DNA of 64,000 nt from Sphingobium psychrophilum (GTDB lineage: Bacteria; Pseudomonadota; Alphaproteobacteria; Sphingomonadales; Sphingomonadaceae): contig NZ_JABBFV010000017.1 in assembly GCF_012927105.1 (NCBI RefSeq), forward strand, positions 25,677 through 89,676. The letters are read 5' to 3'. Both the position numbers and the translations under genes were made by a program. Shown here piece after piece: positions 51,197-60,465 of the stretch (within the stretch, counting starts at the first letter, position 1; each line of letters opens with the position of its first letter). The notes beneath the pieces are model-generated. The model worked only from the letters and a program-made list of their open reading frames with translations, was not told the origin of the DNA and made no database searches.

Positions 51197-52302
51197 AGCG
51201 GCTCGCAACATTCTTCGCCAGCGCTGGGCTACTGCTGCTTGCTACCTGCGGTCATACGCAGGCGTCGTTCGCGCAAACGCACGATAGCTACAGGTGGATC
51301 TGCGCCGTCGATCGCAACGGCAATGACGATGCCGCGGATGAAGGCGAGGTCGCCAGTTGTGCCACTGTTGCTGGCGGCGGGCATGCCTGCCCCATCGGCC
51401 AGACCGCCTGCCTGCTTGGGGTCGACCATCGTTACAGCTGCCCCTTGGGAAGCCAGTTTGCGTGCCTGTCGCTAGACGGCGTGTCACCGCCCAGCTGTTC
51501 GCCTCATGCCTGCATCGATACGAGCATTAATCCTGTGGAAACAGATGTTCCCATCGACGATCCAGGCACGCTGGCCGATGGCACGGTCGATGCCGATGGC
51601 AATTGTCTCGGCACGATCGAGATATTCGGTGGCCGCAATCTCAGATGCCGTCCGCCAGGTCTTAGCGTCACCTTCCAGAACTGCTGCAAGGACAAGGGCA
51701 AAATAGTCAAGGACGGCATGGGCTCGTCCATCAGTTCTATCGGTACCAAGATTGCCGTCGCCAAGGGCGTCTTTACGGGCGTCAAGGCGGCCTACACGGC
51801 ATTTCGCGCTGGGGCGACGGCGGGACAGGCCGCAAGTGCGGGCGCCAACGCGCTGATCGTCGGCATTGATCCCACATCGATTGCGATCAGCCTTGCCATC
51901 AACTTCATGATGGAGGTGCTGCTGCAGGGCTGCGACCAACAGGATATGGAAGCAGGCATGCTGCGCGGTTCTGGCATGTGCCATGAGGTCGGCACCTACT
52001 GTTCTTCGAAGATCCTGGGGATATGCGTCCAGAAGGCCAGAAGCCAATGCTGCTTCAATTCCAAGCTCGGACGCATCATCCAGGAGCAGGGACGCCCGCA
52101 GTTAAAGGCGTTCGCCAGCGGTTGGGGCGAGGTCAAATCGCCAAATTGCCGGGGCTTTACGCCCCAGGAGTTTCAGGCGCTCGACTTCAGCCGCATGGAT
52201 CTCTCCGAATATTATAGCGAGATCGAGGCCCGCCCGGCCGCACTCATCCAGAACGACATGAAGGATAATGTCGATGCCTATATGCGCGTCATCAATCCCT
52301 GA
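51193..52302 (+). CDS. traN: TraN C-terminal-type protein (second part of split TraN)
   Basis: A 369-residue exported protein; signal peptide TFFASAGLLLLATCGHTQAS. The second half has the conserved TraN end: GMCHEVGTYCSSKILGICVQ, KARSQCCFNSKLGRIIQEQG, SPNCRGFTPQEFQALDFSRM. A glycine/alanine hydrophobic stretch (AGATAGQAASAGANALIVG) precedes it. TraN binds recipient outer-membrane proteins and stabilises mating pairs. It overlaps the preceding Cys-rich gene by ATGA and the following trbC gene by 35 bp. Confidence 0.85.
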   Translation: MKRLATFFASAGLLLLATCGHTQASFAQTHDSYRWICAVDRNGNDDAADEGEVASCATVAGGGHACPIGQTACLLGVDHRYSCPLGSQFACLSLDGVSPPSCSPHACIDTSINPVETDVPIDDPGTLADGTVDADGNCLGTIEIFGGRNLRCRPPGLSVTFQNCCKDKGKIVKDGMGSSISSIGTKIAVAKGVFTGVKAAYTAFRAGATAGQAASAGANALIVGIDPTSIAISLAINFMMEVLLQGCDQQDMEAGMLRGSGMCHEVGTYCSSKILGICVQKARSQCCFNSKLGRIIQEQGRPQLKAFASGWGEVKSPNCRGFTPQEFQALDFSRMDLSEYYSEIEARPAALIQNDMKDNVDAYMRVINP

Positions 52303-53185
52303 CGCCCTCAAGCGTCTGTTGGCTTGCCTTGTCCTGGCTGCGCCAGCCGCGCCTGTCTGTGCGCTGGAAATCAGTCACCCCGGACCGCAGGAAACGGGCG
52401 CGCATCGGACTTTGACCAACGAGCCCAATGCATCCGATCGGCTGAAGACTGCCATGGATGCGCGAAGGCCCGCCTCCACGAAAGGGCCCGCTTCCATCCC
52501 CGACATCCCGCATGAGGAACGCTCCCGAGCATTTGAGGGCCTCAGAGCTCGTAGCGCGTCGCCCGATATCGAGAGCCGCGCCCGTTCGGCAAGGGAGAGG
52601 GCCGCCATGCAACTCGAAACGCAGCGCGAGGCCATGTCGGCGCGCCTCCATCAGGCGATTGGCCTTGCGCCGCCCGATCCTTCGCCAGCAACGAGGGCTG
52701 CGCAAGACAGCAGAGCAGGCACGCACTCGCCATCCGACACCTGGGTGCCCGTTCTGTTCGTATCCTCATCCATGCCGATTGAAACGTTGCGGACCTATGC
52801 CGGACAGCTCGAGCGCGCTCGCGGCGTGCTTGCCTTTCGCGGCGTGCCAGGCGGCCTTGTCCGGATCGAACCTATGGCGAGGCTATCCGCACAGATTTTG
52901 CGGCGCGATCCAGGCTGCGAAGGTCCGTCCTGTGCGATGCGCGACGTCCAGCTCATCGTCGACCCGCTCCTCTTCCGACAGCAAGGCGTTGCGCGCGTGC
53001 CCGCCCTCGCCATGATCCCAGGCGACCCGACCAGACCCTATTGCGAGCGCGAGGATGATCTGCCCGCGCGCCCCGACCATCTTGTCCTTGGCGACGCGGC
53101 GCTGTCGGGGCTTCTTGAAGAATATGGCCGGATTGGCGGAGGAAGGGAGGTTCGCGATGCTCAAGCTCGCCTTTCATCTCGGTAA
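52268..53185 (+). CDS. trbC: TrbC pilus assembly protein
   Basis: A 305-residue periplasmic protein whose start lies 35 bp inside traN. Signal peptide LKRLLACLVLAAPAAPVCAL; a charged helical middle (RARSARERAAMQLETQREAM); then the type-F TrbC domain with VPVLFVSSSMPIETLRTYAG, RARGVLAFRGVPGGLVRIEP and VQLIVDPLLFRQQGVARVPA. TrbC interacts with TraW in F-pilus assembly. In F, trbC precedes traN, so the order here is swapped. The downstream peptidase gene starts inside its last 29 bp. Confidence 0.88.
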   Translation: MSMPICASSIPDALKRLLACLVLAAPAAPVCALEISHPGPQETGAHRTLTNEPNASDRLKTAMDARRPASTKGPASIPDIPHEERSRAFEGLRARSASPDIESRARSARERAAMQLETQREAMSARLHQAIGLAPPDPSPATRAAQDSRAGTHSPSDTWVPVLFVSSSMPIETLRTYAGQLERARGVLAFRGVPGGLVRIEPMARLSAQILRRDPGCEGPSCAMRDVQLIVDPLLFRQQGVARVPALAMIPGDPTRPYCEREDDLPARPDHLVLGDAALSGLLEEYGRIGGGREVRDAQARLSSR

Positions 53186-53756
53186 GGCGGGATCGATCCG
53201 TCTCGCGGCGCTTCCGCGCGAGGCAGCAATCGCCCTTGGCGGGGCGGTTGCCGATCAACCGCCAAGCCCTCGCCGCCTGTGGATCGCCAATGCCGTCATC
53301 CTTCCGCTCGCCTGGATGGTCTGGTTCGCCCTTCATCACTATGTTCTGGTGATGAGCGCATCAGTCAACGCGTGGGTTGTGCAACCCGCGCCGGGCTTGA
53401 TCGCAAAGGGCGACCTTGTCTCGTTCGACCTCGTTCATCCGCTTGCAGGCCCGGTGCCGGTGCGCGTGACGAAGCGGGTCATGTGCGTGGGTGGAGAGAA
53501 GCTGCTTCAGATCGCGCTTCCGATGGACGCCAGACATCACAATGCACGTTCTGCCTATTTGTGCGATGGCAGGTTGGTTGGCGTATCACGGGCATTCGGT
53601 CGCAACGGACAAGCCCTCGCGCCCTATCCTTGGGGCGACCACCCTATCCCGCCGGGACAGGCCTATCTTGGGTCTGATCATGACGACGGATTCGATAGCC
53701 GCTATTATGGTCTGATCGCGATCGAGCGTCTCACACGTATGGAACGGGTGCTGTGA
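53157..53756 (+). CDS. S26-family signal peptidase-like conjugation protein
   Basis: A 199-residue protein; GGGAGG six bases before the ATG at 53157 decides the start within the trbC end. One membrane segment (WIANAVILPLAWMVWFALHH) anchors a periplasmic domain. The family's fixed spacing puts the Ser of SASVNAWVV in the nucleophile place, GDLVSFDLVHP as the following box, the Lys in VRVTKRVMCVGG as general base and GSDHDDGFDSRYYGLI as the closing motif. TraF of RP4 and TrhF of R27 are relatives; they mature pilin. F itself lacks it, so this operon is of mixed type. Confidence 0.75.
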   Translation: MLKLAFHLGKAGSIRLAALPREAAIALGGAVADQPPSPRRLWIANAVILPLAWMVWFALHHYVLVMSASVNAWVVQPAPGLIAKGDLVSFDLVHPLAGPVPVRVTKRVMCVGGEKLLQIALPMDARHHNARSAYLCDGRLVGVSRAFGRNGQALAPYPWGDHPIPPGQAYLGSDHDDGFDSRYYGLIAIERLTRMERVL

Positions 53757-54610
53757 TGGCCCGCCTTCGCCTCGCTGTCCCGATCGTGTGCGCGCTCGCG
53801 CCCATGTCCGGTCACGCCCAGACATCCGTTGACCAGGCTCGGGGCTATTGGTGGTATCAGGCACCTCCCCAGACCAGGTCCGATGCAGACGAGCCCATCC
53901 TCGAGAAGCCCGTCATTCCACCCATGAAAGAGCTGGCTCGCTGGACCCCGCCACGCATCGCCAAACTCATTGAGGCGCAGCGCGATTATGCGGCGACCGT
54001 GCTCAGCATCGAGGCCGTATCGGACTTCTGGCGGCTGCAGGATTTTGCGCGCCGCAAAGCCCGTGCTTTCGCCGGCGTCACCCAATTGGCCATGCTCGCG
54101 CATCCCGAACTCAATGCCAAGTCCGCCAATCCGATGGTGGGCGATGCGCGCGCCATATTGGGTGCGCAAAAAGAATCTGTGCGCCGCAATTATCTGCGCG
54201 CATACGCGCAGCAGTTCGCGCTCGTCATGTTCTCGCGGGAAAGCTGCGGCTATTGCCGTGTCCAGTGGCCGATCCTCCACCGCTTCCAGGACGAATATGG
54301 CTGGCAGGTGACGCGACAGGACCTCGACGGCCATCCCGGCATGGGTGAGCGCTTCGGTATCGAGGCAACGCCGACAACCATGGTCATCCGTCGAGGCAGC
54401 GCGCAGCGGATGGTGATTGCTACTGGCGTGGAAAGCTTCCCCAATCTTGCGCAGACAGCCTATCAGGCCATCCGCCTGTTGCGTGGCGACATCCGCCCAG
54501 AACAGTTTCTAACCGGCGCTGGCGAGGAGGATGGCTTCTTCGACGCGCTTGCCAACGGCCCTGTTTCTGCAGCGTCGGTTGCGGTCGAGCTGCCGGGCAA
54601 GGCACCATGA
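53756..54610 (+). CDS. traF: TraF thioredoxin-like pilus assembly protein
   Basis: A 284-residue periplasmic protein from the ATG at 53756, overlapping the previous stop (TGATG). Signal peptide RLAVPIVCALAPMSGHAQ; family opening RGYWWYQAPP; then KELARWTPPRIAKLIEAQRD, and a thioredoxin fold with LVMFSRESCGYCRVQWPILH. Unlike F TraF, which has lost it, this copy keeps a CxxC pair (CGYC), so it may be redox-active on cysteine-rich TraU and TraN. The stop overlaps the next thioredoxin-fold gene (ATGA). Confidence 0.88.
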   Translation: MARLRLAVPIVCALAPMSGHAQTSVDQARGYWWYQAPPQTRSDADEPILEKPVIPPMKELARWTPPRIAKLIEAQRDYAATVLSIEAVSDFWRLQDFARRKARAFAGVTQLAMLAHPELNAKSANPMVGDARAILGAQKESVRRNYLRAYAQQFALVMFSRESCGYCRVQWPILHRFQDEYGWQVTRQDLDGHPGMGERFGIEATPTTMVIRRGSAQRMVIATGVESFPNLAQTAYQAIRLLRGDIRPEQFLTGAGEEDGFFDALANGPVSAASVAVELPGKAP

Positions 54611-55242
54611 GGGCTGGGATCGACACCCCATACGCCGCCGTGGGCGCGACAAGGGTGATGAAGCCTCTTATTCTGGCTGCTGTGGCGATGAGCCTGGTGA
54701 GCGGCATGAGCGAAGGTGCGCGAAGCGCTGCGGTTAGAGAGGCTGAACGCGCCGCTGTCCATCCGGTCGGCTCAGCCTCCCAAATGCACGATTGGCTTGC
54801 CCGCGTTCCGCTTACCTGGACCTTCCCGCCTGATTTTGCCGAAACGCTGCGCGGACATGCGCCGCTCATCACGGTCGAAATGAGTACAGCGCCTGGCTGC
54901 CTGCCCTGCGGGGATATGTGGAAGAGCCTTCACCGACTGCGCACGCGCTACGGCTTGACGATACGCACGATCGACGCGCGCCAGGCGCTTGAGCGATCCG
55001 GCCGCCTCGGCCTTCCCTGGATCGGACATCCGGTCCTCTGGGTACGGCCAACTGCAGATCCAAACAGGACGATCCCGGTCGCGATCGGCACCGACCATGA
55101 GGTCAATCTGGCGCGCAACATCTATCTCGCAACCAAGATGCTCAGCGGCGTGCGCCCAGGCATTGGCTTGCGCGCCATGGCGAAGTTTACCGGCATCGTG
55201 GCGCCCACGGCCATCCGCTTAAATTCGATCAGGAAGGACTGA
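54607..55242 (+). CDS. Thioredoxin-fold protein of the transfer operon (TrbB-like)
   Basis: A 211-residue exported protein; hydrophobic signal LILAAVAMSLVSGMSEGARS follows an extended N-terminus (an ATG at codon 18 could be the real start). It contains ITVEMSTAPGCLPCGDMWKS with a CLPC redox pair, then a beta-alpha region RLGLPWIGHPVLWVRP with the cis-Pro position. It fills the place of F trbB, a periplasmic disulfide isomerase. Two successive CxxC proteins fit the many cysteines of TraU, TraN and TraH here. Confidence 0.75.
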   Translation: MRAGIDTPYAAVGATRVMKPLILAAVAMSLVSGMSEGARSAAVREAERAAVHPVGSASQMHDWLARVPLTWTFPPDFAETLRGHAPLITVEMSTAPGCLPCGDMWKSLHRLRTRYGLTIRTIDARQALERSGRLGLPWIGHPVLWVRPTADPNRTIPVAIGTDHEVNLARNIYLATKMLSGVRPGIGLRAMAKFTGIVAPTAIRLNSIRKD

Positions 55243-55244
55243 CG

Positions 55245-56714
55245 ATGGCGGATCTCAGCCTCTTCTCCTCTTTCAAGCACAAGGAACCCGCCATGCCTGC
55301 CTTGTCCCGTCGTCATCTTCTGACCTTTTGCTGCGCGGGCGGTCTTGCTCTCTATGGCAATCCAGCGAATGCCCAGAGCTGGGCGGAAAGCTGGTTCGAC
55401 AATGTCACCTACACCAGCCCCGGGAGCTTCGAGGACCAGACGCGCGGTTATGTCACGGCGGGCGGAATGTCGGGCCGGGTTGATGTTCATAACGACTATC
55501 TGATGTCGCTCACGCTTCCCAAGGTGAAAGCTGGTTGCGGTGGTATCGACATGTTCCTTGGGGGCATGTCCTTCCTTGATCCCGACTATCTGGTCCAGAA
55601 GCTCGAGAGCATCCTCCAGGCGGCCCCGGCCGTGGCATTCCAATATCTACTCGAGACGCTCGACGAGAAGATGGGGAACATCATCTCGAAGATGGAGGCG
55701 GCCACCAATTTCCTCAATTCGATCCAGGTCAACGACTGTCGCCTGGCCAACCGCATGGTCCAGATTGCTCGAGGAGACGATAATATGTCGGGCATCATCG
55801 AGGAGATGACCGGCTACAAATCGGTGAAAGAGGGATTTGCCAAAAGCTACCAGCAAAGCCGCGAGAAAATTCAGTCCAACGGCAACAGTCCGACCGAGGA
55901 TCTCAAGGGCGCGCTCGCCAACTGCCCGACCGAGGTTACCGACATCTTCAGGACCGGCTCGCTGCTCGCCCATGCCGCCCAGCGCGTGGGCGCGGGCAAT
56001 TGGGCGAGCGTGATGCGCGCACGGGTCGGCGACGTCTACATGCGCTGGAATGAAGCCGACAAGGTTCCGCTATTCTCCGCGATACCGGCCTGCCCGGCGC
56101 AGGATGTCGAAGGACCTGACGATTTTCTGACCGGCAAGGTCCAGAAACGGGCGCTCAACGTTCCTGCGACCGCACAGGATTGCTCGCGCGACGGAGAAAA
56201 AGGCGCGCTCGCACTGGCGCGTGAGCGCTTGGGCGCGATTGCCGGTAAGATTCGCACGAAATCTGCCCTTTCCGCTGAGGAGCGGCAGTTCGTCGCCAAT
56301 GTTCAAACGCTTCCTGTCTATCGCATGCTGGAATGGGGCGTGCGGCAGGGCGTGGTCGACTCCGTGATCGGCGACACCGACGAACTGGTCGCGCTCACGC
56401 TCGCCTATCAGATGCTCAACGATCTCACCCGTACCATCGATTTCGCCCTGACCAACGCAGAGCGCGGGACAAGCGCCGCAGGTGCCGCCGATAGCGCGAG
56501 CGCCAATATCTGCCAGACGCGGATTCTCACTAAAGGCCTCGAACAGTTGCGCGATCTGCGTGAAGAGGTGCTGCGCCAGCGCGCGCAGATGCGACAATCC
56601 TACATGGCGGCGCTGAACCAGGCCAACCTCTCGGCCAATTATGCGGGCCTCCTTCGCCAGCGCGACCTCGATGCACGCAATGCCGCAGGTGTTGCCGCCT
56701 CTGCCAATCGCTAG
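55245..56714 (+). CDS. traH: TraH conjugative pilus assembly protein
   Basis: A 489-residue exported protein. The ATG at 55245 follows the previous stop by two bases; a second ATG at 55293 with AAGGAA before it gives a cleaner signal peptide (SRRHLLTFCCAGGLALYGNP) and may be the true start. TraH features: YTSPGSFEDQTRGYVTAGGM, AGCGGIDMFLGGMSFLDPDY, LNSIQVNDCRLANRMVQIAR and a coiled-coil C-terminus (LRDLREEVLRQRAQMRQSYM). TraH is a periplasmic/outer-membrane partner in F-pilus assembly. Length agrees with F TraH (about 460). Confidence 0.93.
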   Translation: MADLSLFSSFKHKEPAMPALSRRHLLTFCCAGGLALYGNPANAQSWAESWFDNVTYTSPGSFEDQTRGYVTAGGMSGRVDVHNDYLMSLTLPKVKAGCGGIDMFLGGMSFLDPDYLVQKLESILQAAPAVAFQYLLETLDEKMGNIISKMEAATNFLNSIQVNDCRLANRMVQIARGDDNMSGIIEEMTGYKSVKEGFAKSYQQSREKIQSNGNSPTEDLKGALANCPTEVTDIFRTGSLLAHAAQRVGAGNWASVMRARVGDVYMRWNEADKVPLFSAIPACPAQDVEGPDDFLTGKVQKRALNVPATAQDCSRDGEKGALALARERLGAIAGKIRTKSALSAEERQFVANVQTLPVYRMLEWGVRQGVVDSVIGDTDELVALTLAYQMLNDLTRTIDFALTNAERGTSAAGAADSASANICQTRILTKGLEQLRDLREEVLRQRAQMRQSYMAALNQANLSANYAGLLRQRDLDARNAAGVAASANR

Positions 56715-56730
56715 GGGGGAAAGAGCTTCG

Positions 56731-59700
56731 ATGAGGATATCCCCTGGACCTTTTTCGATCCGCCACCTTTTCTGCATAGCCGCTGCAGTGGCGGTTCCGG
56801 ACACCGCAATGGCGCTGGAAGCAAGCTATCACAGCTATGACGGTTTTGAGGAAACGGCCGATGCCTTCCGGCTTGTCTCGATGATTTTCGCCGACCCGCG
56901 TTACGAGACGCTCGTGCTGATCATGGCGGTCGCGGGCGTGGCCTTGGGCGCGGTCCTCGCCAGCATCAGGGGCCAGGGCATGGGGCTCGTCGCCTTCGGC
57001 TTTCAGATGCTGATGGGCGTCGGACTCTTCGTCGGCTTCGTAGCGACTACCGGCACGGTCCATGTCTACGACCGGGTCCGCAACGCCTATCAGGCCGTAG
57101 GAAATGTGCCCAATCTTCTTGTTCTGGTGGCAGGCACGACCAACCTCATCGAGCGCGCTCTTGCCGAGACCATAGACGACAATAGCCTCGATCCTGGCGC
57201 CAAGCTTGAATTCGGCGCGGGCGGCCATGCCTTTGACCTGTTCTTCAACGCCGCCTCGCCTCGCGGCCCCATGACCGACACCTTCCTTGATGCTACCCTC
57301 AAGGATTATGTGCGCCAATGTTATCCGGTGGCAAGGGTTTCACCCGCTTATGGCGTCGACGACGACATGCTGTTTCGCACATCGACGGATCTTCCCGCCG
57401 CCTTTGCAGCCATGGCTGGCCCCGCCACCTTCTCGACGGTCTATAGCGCCCAAAACAAGGCGGGCGAGACGGTAAGCTGCGCGGATGCGTGGGCGCATAT
57501 CTCCGGGCGGCTTGCTGAACCTGCGCTTTTCGAAGCCTATGCGCGCCAGACCTGCACGCGGACCGGTTTCAATGTCGCAGATGCCAACCAGTTTGCCCGC
57601 TGCAAAAGCCAGCTGGGGGAAATGGGCCAGATGATGATGGGCACACCGCTTTCGCTTCAGGCCTTCATGACCGACATCATGCTCGGCAACGCGGTAGGTG
57701 ACGTTCTTTTCGAGGATTCGCCCGCGACCGCGGCGCGAGTGATGGCCAATCGTGCGGTGATGTCGAATGGGCTTTCGACCATGTCGGCCGTCAATGAATG
57801 GATGCCCACGATCCGGGCGACCATATTTGGGATCATGCTCTTCATGGTGCCGGTTGCCCTGCTCTTCGTGTTGACCCCGATCAACCTGCGCGTGCTCTCC
57901 TATGCCTTTGGTCTGTTCGTTTTCGTCGCATTGTGGGGCGTGATCGACGCGGGCATCTATCAGTTGACGCTTGGCCGGGCGATGGACGTGCTCGCCGAGA
58001 TGCGCGCCAATCATGTGGCGGCCAATGCCTGGATGCTTGCCCCTTCGTCGGCCATGAAGGCACTGGCGATCTTTGGGACCTTCCGGACGGCGGCAGCGGG
58101 TCTTGCCGGCGCATTCGTGTTCACCGTCTTTCGCTTCTCCGGGAATATTTTCAGTTCCCTGACCGGCGGTTCGGCCAGTATCCAGGCCAGCGCCGCTGGC
58201 GCAGGCGCGCCGATGGCCACCAGCGAGGGCTATGCGTCCGCCCTTGAGGCACAAGGCGCGGCGATCGGGACAGGTCATCGCAGGGCGGCCTCTTCCAGTT
58301 TTGGCGACTTTGGCGAGCGTGCCTCCTTCTCCTCCTCCCGTTCATTTGGAGAGGCAGGCTCGATCATCGGCGAAGGCGCTGGCGGGGCGCCGGGAAAGAC
58401 CGCCCTTGCTCTTGGCGGCATCGATGCGCAGCGCGAATTGGGAGGCCTTGCGCCGGCCCTTGCAAAAGGCGACCTGACAAGTCCTGCCGCAGCTCAGGCG
58501 GTCCGGGCGAATGCGGCCACTGCGGCCATTCACCAGTTTGCAGAAAAAGACGCTCTCAGATCGCTGGGGACCCGCTATTTCGGCGAGGGCCAGCAAGGCG
58601 AGCAGGCCCTTGCGGCATTCGCCCAGACAATGGCGCAGTGGAAGGCTTTCGGCGACCAGAATGCCTATGCGATGATGAAACAGGCGGCGACGCGCCATTT
58701 CGAGCGCGGGGGCTACAATGCCAAGGATGCTGACCTCAAGGCGGCGAGCGTTATTGGGGAAGCGTCGGCCGATCCGACTTTTGCCAAACTCATCGCAAAT
58801 GCCTGGGATCAGGAACAAATGCTCAGAAACGACCTCACCGGTGCTCAGGTTCAGGTGGGCGCGATGGAAGGTCGCCGCGACTTCGCCGGCGATAGCGTCG
58901 CCGGGATCGAGCGGGTCAACGTCTCGACCGAACAGGCGCACCGCACCGGTTCGAACCAGGGGCAGCGCGATGCCTCTGCCATGCTCGGCCTGCCGCTGCA
59001 GGAAACCAGTCGCCGGATCGCCTTCATCAATACTCTTTCAGGAGAGGCGCGCTCGTCGGCCATCACGCAGCTCGCCCGGGCCACCGGCCGGAATGAAGCG
59101 CAGGTCGAAAGAGCTATGGCCACTTATTCGGCCGCAACCCAGCTGGGTACGGCCGACGGCGCAACCTCTGAAGCGGCGAGGGAAGGAACAAGCGTCTATG
59201 GCAGGGCGCGCGAGAGTGCTGGCTATGATTTTGCTGAACGGGCTGGCAAGCTCGACGCCCAGCGCGAGGTCGGTCTTGACGGAACGCGCAGCGCAGCGCG
59301 GATCGGCGAGCAACGACGGCAGTCGGAGAATTTCGGCTTTGCGCAAGGCGCCGCAGCTGCGGGGGCCTCGACGCGCGAGGCAGCCCGCCTCGATAGTTTC
59401 ATCCGGACGCTCGCCGACACGTCGGGCAACCAGGTCGATATGGCTGAGGGTGGAGCAAAGGGCGTCGCGGATCGCGCGGGCAATGCGCGGATGACCTCGA
59501 TCGTTGAGAAGGAGCGTCTTTCCCGGATGCAGGGACTGCTGCGCGCCAACGGCATCGACTTTACAAAGCGGCAGATCGCGATGGATCAGAATGGCGACTT
59601 CGCGCTCAATCTGACGCCCCAGGCCGCAGCCCAAATGTGGAAGGCCGGTCTTCTCAACGAAAGTCAGCTCGGTGCCGTCGCCAATGGCGGCCATGCGCGC

Positions 59701-60465
59701 TTCAGCCTCGCGCACAACGACCTTTTGGTTTCCAGCAGCGCACGGTTCGAGCGCTCGGCTCGCAATGACACGAGCACGAGGTTTGAAGCTGGCAAGCAAG
59801 CGGGTCCCGATACCATCGAACATTTCATGGGCGGTGGCGCGGAAGGGCGAGAATCCATGGCAAACTGGCTACGAGGCGGGTTCGAGATGGACCGAAAGGG
59901 CCAATGGCGGCTCAAGCCGCAGGTAGCCGACACCCTTCAGCGCGATGTTCAGGCAATCATGGTGCAGACCGGATGGCAGCGATCCATAGCGCGGAGTGCA
60001 CAGGACCAGAACAGTTTCAGTATAGCTGTCCAGGGAGAGGTATCGGGCGCTAGCGAGAATGCTAGCTCTCCTCACAAAGCCGGACGTCACCGTACAACGG
60101 GGAGAGCCGGGGGAGCTCTGGCGATATCCAGTTCGGAAGCGGGAAGCACAAGCGAAACGGTTACCAGCGGTCTAAATATAGTCAATTTTGACGTCCGCCA
60201 GGCGATAGCGAACGCGGAGCGATCCGCATCCCGTTCTTCTTCGCCACATCACGCATTCTCAACGGAATTGTCCGAACAAATTCTCGGGAGAGACGGATTG
60301 CGTAACAGCTATTTGCGTGACGCTGACGGCGGCCGTGGTACGTTAGACATCAATGCTCCGATGACGTCATTGGAGCAATCATCGTTACTTTCTAAAGGGC
60401 GCCTTTCTACCGATCCGGCGGGCGGGCTGTCCGATGGCGACGGGTCTTTCAAGACCCGTGACTGA
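56731..60465 (+). CDS. traG: TraG mating-pair stabilisation and pilus assembly protein
   Basis: A 1244-residue inner-membrane protein from ATG 56731. The N-terminal 450 residues hold TraG_N membrane segments (LIMAVAGVALGAVLASIRG; GFQMLMGVGLFVGFVATTG; GIMLFMVPVALLFVLTPINL; FGLFVFVALWGVIDAGI). A long Gln/Ala-rich periplasmic tail follows. In F, the N-terminal part is needed for pilus assembly and the C-terminal part for mating stabilisation and entry-exclusion recognition with TraS. The last 150 codons have visibly lower G+C than the rest. It ends convergent with a small membrane-protein gene, overlapping by 17 bp. Confidence 0.9.
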   Translation: MRISPGPFSIRHLFCIAAAVAVPDTAMALEASYHSYDGFEETADAFRLVSMIFADPRYETLVLIMAVAGVALGAVLASIRGQGMGLVAFGFQMLMGVGLFVGFVATTGTVHVYDRVRNAYQAVGNVPNLLVLVAGTTNLIERALAETIDDNSLDPGAKLEFGAGGHAFDLFFNAASPRGPMTDTFLDATLKDYVRQCYPVARVSPAYGVDDDMLFRTSTDLPAAFAAMAGPATFSTVYSAQNKAGETVSCADAWAHISGRLAEPALFEAYARQTCTRTGFNVADANQFARCKSQLGEMGQMMMGTPLSLQAFMTDIMLGNAVGDVLFEDSPATAARVMANRAVMSNGLSTMSAVNEWMPTIRATIFGIMLFMVPVALLFVLTPINLRVLSYAFGLFVFVALWGVIDAGIYQLTLGRAMDVLAEMRANHVAANAWMLAPSSAMKALAIFGTFRTAAAGLAGAFVFTVFRFSGNIFSSLTGGSASIQASAAGAGAPMATSEGYASALEAQGAAIGTGHRRAASSSFGDFGERASFSSSRSFGEAGSIIGEGAGGAPGKTALALGGIDAQRELGGLAPALAKGDLTSPAAAQAVRANAATAAIHQFAEKDALRSLGTRYFGEGQQGEQALAAFAQTMAQWKAFGDQNAYAMMKQAATRHFERGGYNAKDADLKAASVIGEASADPTFAKLIANAWDQEQMLRNDLTGAQVQVGAMEGRRDFAGDSVAGIERVNVSTEQAHRTGSNQGQRDASAMLGLPLQETSRRIAFINTLSGEARSSAITQLARATGRNEAQVERAMATYSAATQLGTADGATSEAAREGTSVYGRARESAGYDFAERAGKLDAQREVGLDGTRSAARIGEQRRQSENFGFAQGAAAAGASTREAARLDSFIRTLADTSGNQVDMAEGGAKGVADRAGNARMTSIVEKERLSRMQGLLRANGIDFTKRQIAMDQNGDFALNLTPQAAAQMWKAGLLNESQLGAVANGGHARFSLAHNDLLVSSSARFERSARNDTSTRFEAGKQAGPDTIEHFMGGGAEGRESMANWLRGGFEMDRKGQWRLKPQVADTLQRDVQAIMVQTGWQRSIARSAQDQNSFSIAVQGEVSGASENASSPHKAGRHRTTGRAGGALAISSSEAGSTSETVTSGLNIVNFDVRQAIANAERSASRSSSPHHAFSTELSEQILGRDGLRNSYLRDADGGRGTLDINAPMTSLEQSSLLSKGRLSTDPAGGLSDGDGSFKTRD
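60440..60459. terminator. Bidirectional terminator candidate at traG end
   Basis: A perfect inverted repeat ACGGGTCTT-TC-AAGACCCGT inside the overlapping 3' ends of traG and the convergent 147-residue gene. Poor T run, so efficiency is uncertain, but the position between convergent genes fits. Confidence 0.5.

Noticed and set aside
57340..58278. 312-codon minus-strand open frame
   Set aside because: Antisense to traG; His/Arg-rich shadow composition.
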